Source of the DNA: Diphasiastrum complanatum | Taxonomy: Eukaryota > Streptophyta > Lycopodiopsida > Lycopodiales > Lycopodiaceae | Assembly: GCA_029204225.1 (NCBI GenBank) | Contig: CM055093.1 | Span: forward strand, 5,607,205-5,671,204 | Direction of reading: 5' to 3' | DNA length: 64,000 nucleotides | In this document: piece after piece, positions 57,810 to 64,000 of the stretch | Layout of the letters: the number at the start of each line of letters is the position of its first letter | How positions within the stretch are numbered: the stretch's first letter is position 1 | Position numbers and translations under genes: made by a program | Notes under the pieces: model-generated | Seen by the model: only the letters and a program-made list of their open reading frames with translations | Database searches by the model: none | Told to the model about the DNA's origin: nothing

Positions 57810-59330
57810 AAGCTCGCATAGATGCTCCTTCTCTTCGATTGTTTGGGGACACTGGTCCTTTGACAATTTGAGATCTGGTTCCATTGGTGAGAGAGCTAAT
57901 TGCAATTAACCAGATTATATCTGAGTAACATATTGTAGACGTACCTCTGTTGAGTAATGTAAATCAACTTTCGATTTTTGTCTCTGTGGATTTGAATACC
58001 AAGGCAGAAATGAACTTCGCCCAGATCGGTCATGTCGAATTTAGAAGATGGCATTGTCTTCCCTTCTTGTATCAAATTGATACTATTGCCGAAGAGCAAT
58101 GTGTCGTCCACATATAAAGTGATAATGATAAAAGACTACTACATTGTCTTGAAGTAAACATTCAAATATGAAGAGCTAGGTGTGTAGCCGTGATCAATAA
58201 GAAAAGTATTGATCCTTTGAAACCATGCTCAAGCAGATTGCTTCAAGCCATAAAGTGTGTTATGGAGTTTGCATACATGATTGTGTTTACCTTCGATAAT
58301 ATAACCTTCGGGTTGCACCATGTAAATGTCTTCTTCGATAACTCCATTGAGATATGCTGCCTGTACATCCATCTGATGTATTTCCAAATCTGCTATAGCG
58401 ACAAATGATAATAAAAGTCGAATAGAAGAATACTTGACTACTAGACTGAAGGTCTTAGTATAATCAACGTTGTATACCTAAGAAAATCCTCTAGCAACAA
58501 GTCAAGCTTTTCTTCTGTCGATGCTTCCGTCTGATTTGTACTTGACTTTGAAAATCCATTTGCAATCAACTACGTTTCTGCTAGCAGGTAATTCGATAAT
58601 CGTCCATGTATGGTTTTTGATAAGAGATGGATACTCTTTATCCATAGCTTCTTTTCAGAGATCGAAATCGAGTTGACTAAATGCCTCTTCGATAATCGTC
58701 GGTTCGTGAACAAGGTAGGCTATAGACTCATCAATATACCTGATAGGTGGTCTGCTAGTTCTTGATGATCTTTTGGGGAATAGAGGAAATTGATCATTTT
58801 CATCATACTATAGTTGTTGAACTGCAACATCATCATCTTCAGATTCACCGTTGACATGTTGTTCCATCAAAAGTAGATGAGCTTGGACCTTCAATGAGAA
58901 TAGTCGACTGAGGAACCTCGAAGTTCAATATGTTAGATGAAACCGAAGAGTCGGTTATATGGGCTTTGCCTTTTCCCTTGAGGTCGATAAACTGATCTTC
59001 GATGAAGACGACATCCCGGCTAGTGAATATCTTCGACTCGATAGGACCCAACAATTTGTAGGCTTGATCTAAAGTAGTGTAGCTGATGAAAATACATATG
59101 ATACTCTAGAAGTCGAGCTTCTTCCTGAGATCATGAGGAATCTATGCATAAGCAGTACATCCAAAAACTCGTAAGTTTGATAGAGAAGGTTTGGTACCTT
59201 TCCAAATTTCGAATGGTATTTTGTCTGAGAGACCTTTAGTAGGACATTTGTTCTGAATATAGGTTGCTGTTGAAACAACTTCAGCCCAGAAGGACTTCGA
59301 AAGTGTTGTACCAAGAAAAGTGGTTTCTTA
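57810..59330 (-). pseudogene. Copia: integrase C-terminus to RT
   Basis: In minus-strand order: an integrase C-terminal segment [17 protein letters not shown] and [13 protein letters not shown] (59070-59330), the linker with SKIFTSRDVVFIEDQF (58845-59054), an RT N-terminus with CKWIFKVKYKSDGSIDRRK (about 58560), DLEIHQMDVQAAYLNGVIEE, and the palm with MDDTLLFGNS (57896-58111) where Copia has YVDD. It ends near 57810 at the LINE. Its 5' part is cut off by the LTR at 59331. Confidence 0.85.
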
Positions 59331-59399
59331 TGACATGCAAAAGCTTACTGATCTAGAAAAGAGCATGCATAGGCATTCGACATTAGATGGCATGACATG

Positions 59400-59753
59400 C
59401 ATGAATCAAATCTGACATGCAAGCTTCAATTTCATCATGCAAAGTCATTAGGCTAGGGATGGTATGACATGCAAGCTCTAGTTCCAACATGCAAGCTTTA
59501 AATCATACATGCAAATTTCCAAATCAGACATGCAAGCTCCCAAATCAAACATGCAAGTTCCAATCAGACATGCAACTCCCAAATCAAACATGCATGACCA
59601 TTAAGCTATGGATGGTGTGACATGCAAAGCCATCAAGCCATGGATGGTGTGACATGCAAAGCCATCAAGTCATGGATGGTGTGACATGAAAGGCCATCAA
59701 GTTATGGATGGTGTGACATACATGGCCATCAAGTTATGGATGGTGTGAAAGTT
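59400..59753. repeat. Two adjacent minisatellites inside the LTR
   Basis: Variable units of about 20-24 bp around ACATGCAAGCTCCCAAATCA span 59400-59595. Five units of 32 bp (GCCATCAAGTTATGGATGGT and so on) span about 59597-59753. Confidence 0.85.
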
Positions 59754-59758
59754 TTAGA

Positions 59759-59761
<3 letters not shown>

Positions 59762-59799
<38 letters not shown>
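59762..59799 (+). repeat. GA microsatellite
   Basis: About 19 GA units lie inside the Copia B2 LTR. Confidence 0.95.
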
Positions 59800-59802
<3 letters not shown>

Positions 59803-60442
59803 AAGAGGTAAGAGAAAGTGAGTGTGTGTGTAAGTGGTTCCAAAATGGTTCCAATCCAAGCTTGATAGATCCTCCTCAAGCCATAGCTCCAAGCTTTCTT
59901 CCAAGCACCGGGGAAAAACCGGCTGCTCTCGGGTAGAGAGAGAAAATCAATCATAGAAAACTTGGGTAGACAGAGAATGAGTCCAAAACACCAAAATCTC
60001 AATATTCACAATATGGCAAAACATGCCAAGCTTTTCCTACATGAGAGAGACTCGAATTCCTACACTGGAGTTGCATGGAAAGTCCACTTAATTGAACTAA
60101 TTCACCTACCATAGATTCACATGTGTAACTGCATGCATGTATGTTTCATGTACTGCATGTCAACTCATAAAACTACCTAGACATGTGTAGATCACAGAAA
60201 CCACTTTGCATGTTGCATGCACTGATTGCATGTGGCTTGCATGCATACAGTATGACATTGCATGCTATCTAAACTTCTGCATGTCATCAAAATTGAACTT
60301 ATCTAACTCAAATCCGAGCTATACTAGAAGGTTATGTGCTCAATTCACATACCTTTTATGTACAACATGAAATTTAGTGGAAATCACCATGGACATGGCC
60401 CCAAACTCGAGATAGGAAGATCATATTTTAATAATCTTCACA

Positions 60443-60451
60443 TTCCTCCTT
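60443..60451 (-). promoter_or_regulatory. Polypurine tract of Copia B2
   Basis: The minus strand reads AAGGAGGAA directly before the LTR start TGTGAAG. Confidence 0.75.
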
Positions 60452-60462
60452 AAAATTTATGT

Positions 60463-60787
60463 TCATATCAACATAGACTTCGAGATTAGGCCAAGGTTAG
60501 ACCTCATCTTCATAAATACATTCTTGAGTAGAGGCTTGGTGAGAAGATCTGCAATACAATCCGAAGATGCAACATGTTCCAATGAGATCTCTCTCCCAAT
60601 GACTTTTTCTCTTAAAAAATGATGAGCCACTTCAATACGCTTGCTCCTTGCATGAAAGACTAGATTATTTGCAAGATCCTGAGCAAAAATGTTATCATTC
60701 TTGATAATTGGAAGATCTTCATCTGCATACCACTCTAGCTCCAAAAGTAGTCTTTTGATCCATAAAACCTCCTTTGTTGTGGTAGCA
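60463..60787 (-). pseudogene. Copia B2: RNase H C-terminal part
   Basis: The frame contains TTTKEVLWIKRLLLELEW, ARSKRIEVAHHFLREKVIG and LEHVASSDCIADLLTKP, the end of Copia RNase H, unbroken. It joins directly to integrase sequence at about 60787, with RT and the RNase H N-terminus deleted. Confidence 0.88.
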
Positions 60788-61797
60788 TGTAGATCCAAGA
60801 ATATCTTGTATAATCATCTACAAGAGAGACAAGCAATTTGCTCCTCCTTTGCTCTTAGTTGATGAGAAATGAACATCAGAGTGCACAAGTTCAAATGGTT
60901 GCTTTATCTTGATACTTGATCTAGGAAAAGGCTTTCTGTGTGATTTTGCCAACACACAAGCTTCACAAGGTAGAAGCTCCTTTGATAGTGTCTTTGGTAG
61001 ACCAACAACTTTTCCTTCCTTGACCATAGATTGCGTGGCTTTGAAACTGGGATGTCCCAATCTCTTGTGCCACAGATCCTCTCGTAGAACCTTGGTCTCA
61101 TAAGCAATATCTGAAATGTTAGCACTCTCCCTAGAATCTAGTTTGTAAAACTTATCAATTCTAGATCCTCTAGCAATAACTTCATTTTCTCTTGAGATTA
61201 TACACTTGTCAACTTGAAACTTGACATCCAATCCACTATCAAACAACTGTCCTACACTAATGAGATTCTTAGTCAATCTAGGTACATACAGTACATTATG
61301 TAAGGAAAAAAAATTTGATGATGATGCATGCAGTGAAATACTACCTATTTCTTCAATTCTACACTCTACACCATTAGCAGTATAGATTGATATTTTTGCA
61401 CCTAGATAAGGCATGAGATTAGTGAAAGAGTTCCTAGAACTAGACATATGGGAACTAGCCCCACTATCTATCCACCAGACTTCTTCATTCTTAAAAGGAA
61501 AAGATGAGAAAGTAGACATCATTAATGAATCCTCTCTTTCACTCTCAACACCCTCACACTCATCCTCATTAGTAAGGCTAGTTTGCTTTCTTGAAACAAT
61601 TTGATGCATAGTGTCCTTTCTTGCAACAGAAAAAATGCTTGATCTTTGACAACTTCTTCTTGCCACTAGATGTTGCAGCTTGTGAGGACTGATTCTCACC
61701 ACCTTCTTTGGCTTTGTCCTTCTTGAAATGTTGTTGTCCTTTGTCCTTGCCTCTTGACTTGTCTATGAAGAAGAGTGCTTTGTCATCTCCACCATCT
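60788..61797 (-). pseudogene. Copia B2: knuckle, protease, partial integrase
   Basis: The 294-residue frame 60818-61702 has protease EVWWIDSGASSHMSSSRNSF, a pre-integrase LWHKRLGHPSFKATQ and PCEACVLAKSHRKPF, and the first integrase aspartate segment ELVHSDVHFSSTKS. A DDYTRYSWI-type segment follows in another frame before the deletion. The zinc knuckle (HFFCCKKGHYASNC; 61620-61670) has lost its first cysteine. The frame 61578-61829 supplies the basic Gag end. Confidence 0.88.
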
Positions 61798-61916
61798 TTC
61801 CTAAATGGACTTAGAGATGAGTATGACAATATTGTGCAAACTTATGCTATCAGGGAGGATCTTCCATCCTTGGAGACACTGCAAGGTGTTCTCATTGCTG
61901 AGTGTTCTTAAGAGCA
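61798..61916 (+). pseudogene. Copia B2 Gag segment, inverted in place
   Basis: About 38 plus-strand codons read as Gag: NGLRDEYDNIVQTYAIRE and LPSLETLQGVLIAE. The Gag on each side (61917-62338 before, 61578-61797 after) is on the minus strand and lacks just this part. Confidence 0.75.
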
Positions 61917-62338
61917 TCTCCAATACCAGCTAACTCTTGATGAAGATCCTTAATTCTCATGACATATGATGAAGCACTCTCATCTACTCTCTAATAACTT
62001 GGAAATAATTGGTTTCTAAGTGTAAGCAATCTAGAAGTATTCTTAATTTCATAGATTGTTTTTAGAGTATCCCAAGCTTTCTTGGCAGTGGTGCATATAC
62101 TGATCTCTCTTAACACTTCATTGGTAACATTCATTTTTATAAAATGAAGGGCAATTCTGGTTCTTTTGTGAAATGCTGCAGCTTCATTAGGTGCAACAGG
62201 TTCTTCTTCAGCTCCACTCACAATAACCATTACATCTTGTAGAATCAATAATGATTCCATTCTGATCTTCCATATTGCATAACTGGAAGATGTTAATCTC
62301 TCATTGTGCTCTAAAAAATGTGAACCAGATGAAGACAT
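61917..62338 (-). pseudogene. Copia B2: Gag N-terminal part
   Basis: The frame begins MSSSGSHFLEHNERLTSSSY and covers WKIRMESLL, a HFIKMNVTNEVLREIS helix and TAKKAWDTLKTIYEI. A stop (TAG or TAA region near 61991) and the inverted segment end it. No primer site or 5' LTR was found upstream. Confidence 0.85.
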
Positions 62339-63029
62339 CTTCTCTATGAGAAATTCTAGTAATGATAAAAAATGAAGTTGAAAGGATGTTGCTTGCTATC
62401 TCAATCTAGGATCTAACACTGATGTTGATCCAACCTATGGAATCTAGCAACAGATGTGAGAACAAATTCTCAACACAAAAAATCAATCTATCTTGAATTT
62501 GGATCTTGCTTCAGTCACAAAAAAGAAGTACATGCAAGCAAGAAGTCTATCTCTCCCACGAGTTTCAAAGTACTGATAAACTCTCTAGGAACTTACTTTC
62601 AACTCAAACACAGTATTATGTGTGAAATGAAAAGTCTAAGACCTCAGAACACTCACTTCTATCCAATTCTACTTGATTGATAGTGAAAAATGATGAAAAT
62701 GGTGAAAAAGACAGATGTGTGCTCACTTTGGCATATCCCACGAGTTGAGTACTCTCTCAAACTCTCTGATTGCCTAAAACTCTTCTAAAAACAAATCAAA
62801 TTGATTTAGAAACAAGATCAACACATTCTACTCTGCAATACCTATCCAAAAAGCTATAAAACATCAAATTTGGATCATTCCTTGAAAAGTAGCACTCATT
62901 AATGAGGGCTGATTTCACACGTGTGAGCTCTCTGTCCATACAGAGCTCCGTTGGATCATATCAGCCTTGATTTGATCCACTTATGGTCCACAGATAGCTT
63001 GTCTCTCAGCAAGTTTGAATCCCTCTCCC
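62339..63029. other. No gene recognised
   Basis: Likely untranslated leader or flanking DNA between two Copia remnants; the expected primer site motif was looked for and not seen. Confidence 0.4.
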
Positions 63030-64000
63030 AAAAAAAATGTACTCTCCACATTGTCACTCCTTAAGCACTTGACCCTTGTGGAAAATTGGTTTTTCCTTGC
63101 ATTCTTAACTTAACAAAGACATCATACACTTCATCTTTGCTCTTTAGTATATAGATCAAACAAAATATACTAAAATTATCAATGACAGTTACATACATCT
63201 TAGCTCCACTATTGCTAGTTGTAGTCATTCCATGAATATCCGAATGTACAACTTGAAAAGGCCTTGTAGGTCTAGCACAAGGTAGTCTATGTGACTTTGA
63301 CAAAGCACAAGACTCATAAACATGATTGATGCTAAGTAACAATTTTGGAAGACCAATCACAACTTGCTTCATAGCCATTACTCCAATGACTTAAAGTTGA
63401 GGTGCCCCATCCTTTTATGCCAAACCTCTTGAATAGGTATTTGCTCTCTTGCCCCATCCAACTTGGTTAGCAATAACACAAGCATCTAGTTTGAACAACT
63501 TCCCTTGTCTTTTACCTTTTGCAATCAAGATATCCTTCCTTTTGATCATGCAAGCATCTCCATCAAGCTCAACTTTGAAACCTTTACTTAACAATTGACT
63601 CACACTAAGTAAATTCTTGGTAATGGAAGGTATGAACAAAACATCTTTTTAATGAACATTTCTATTAGTAGAGAGAGAAATAGGAGCCTTTGGTTACACA
63701 CTCACCATCATTGGCCATGTAGATCACCTTCTTGTCATCTTCATATGCCAAAAAAGAAGTGAAGTACTATTTGTGAAAAGCCATGTGTGAACTTGCTCCA
63801 CTATCAATCCACCATGGATCTAGATCTCCATCACTAGCAAGCATATATGAAGACATCACAAAAGCATCATCATTTGAATTTTGAATATCCAAACCATCTT
63901 CATCATGAGTAAGATTACCTTGCTTGTCTCCTTGATCTCTCTTCTCCTTGTAGCACTCACTTGCAAAGTGTCCTTTGATTCCACAATAAAATCCCTTGAG
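63030..64000 (-). pseudogene. Copia A3: Gag end, protease, pre-integrase and integrase start
   Basis: Third copy of the A family, cut by the window end. Minus-strand order: knuckle FYCGIKGHFASEC with the first cysteine replaced by glycine (63950-64000), protease DPWWIDSGASSHMAFHK (about 63800), the VFIPSITKNLLSVSQL-type stretch (63415-63639), and pre-integrase plus the start of the core with VHSDIHGMTTTSNSG (63061-63378). Homology stops near 63030 before the second catalytic aspartate, close to where copy A1 is also cut. Confidence 0.85.

Larger units (their letters stand above)
59331..60442 (-). repeat. 3' LTR of Copia B2, with minisatellites
   Basis: On the minus strand the LTR starts TGTGAAGATTATTAAAATATG, shortened here to its opening, directly after a purine tract, and ends GCATGTCA at 59331, giving 1,112 bp. 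Inside are two minisatellites and a GA microsatellite. No matching 5' LTR is in the window. Confidence 0.7.

Noticed and set aside
59400-59753. CRISPR-like array
   Set aside because: Tandem units with no unique spacers, in plant DNA inside an LTR.

Overview
The window looks like nuclear DNA of a seed plant with a large, repeat-rich genome, most likely a gymnosperm. The reasons are one plant-type host gene split by introns of about 5 kb and 12 kb, dense nests of decayed Ty1/copia, Ty3/gypsy, LINE, hAT and CACTA fragments, and the absence of bacterial gene organisation. The species cannot be named from sequence alone.

Layout. 1-4 kb: a Copia gag with its leader and LTR (minus), beside a 3'-truncated Copia copy called A1 here. 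4-11.5 kb: plus-strand gypsy remnants (two zinc knuckles, a reverse transcriptase scrap), an unrecognised Gag-like reading frame of more than 3 kb (7589-10785), and an LTR-like block. 11.6-18.2 kb: a Copia gag split by a complete non-autonomous LTR element (12167-14866), then a second truncated Copia. 18.6-23.3 kb: Copia copy A2 (gag, protease, integrase, primer site, 5' LTR), split by a solo LTR with perfect 5-bp target duplications. 23.3-25.2 kb: an unusual YIDD-type reverse transcriptase remnant and a CACTA transposase remnant. 28-31.4 kb: a Copia whose reverse transcriptase segment is inverted in place.

31.5-53.5 kb holds the one convincing host gene. It is on the minus strand and encodes an RNA cytosine-5 methyltransferase of the NOL1/NOP2/Sun (NSUN) family. 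Nine exons join in frame to 504 codons plus a stop, with both family cysteines present. Intron 3 (12 kb) contains a hAT transposase, a gypsy integrase, a 1.4-kb foldback repeat and small palindromic elements. Intron 1 (5 kb) contains LINE fragments and appears to be a GC-AG intron.

53.5-64 kb is repeat-rich again: an AT-rich upstream region, two Copia RT fragments flanking a LINE 3' end, a Copia with a 1.1-kb LTR holding minisatellites (59.3-62.3 kb, with an internal deletion and a second in-place inversion), and Copia copy A3 running off the window end.

Apart from the methyltransferase, every coding region is broken and none is expected to act now. No operon, CRISPR array, rRNA or tRNA gene was seen. 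The points most worth following are the unrecognised Gag-like reading frame, the two in-place inversions, the non-autonomous LTR element, the YIDD reverse transcriptase and the odd splice features of the methyltransferase gene. Exon and LTR limits were worked out by eye and most element ends are approximate.
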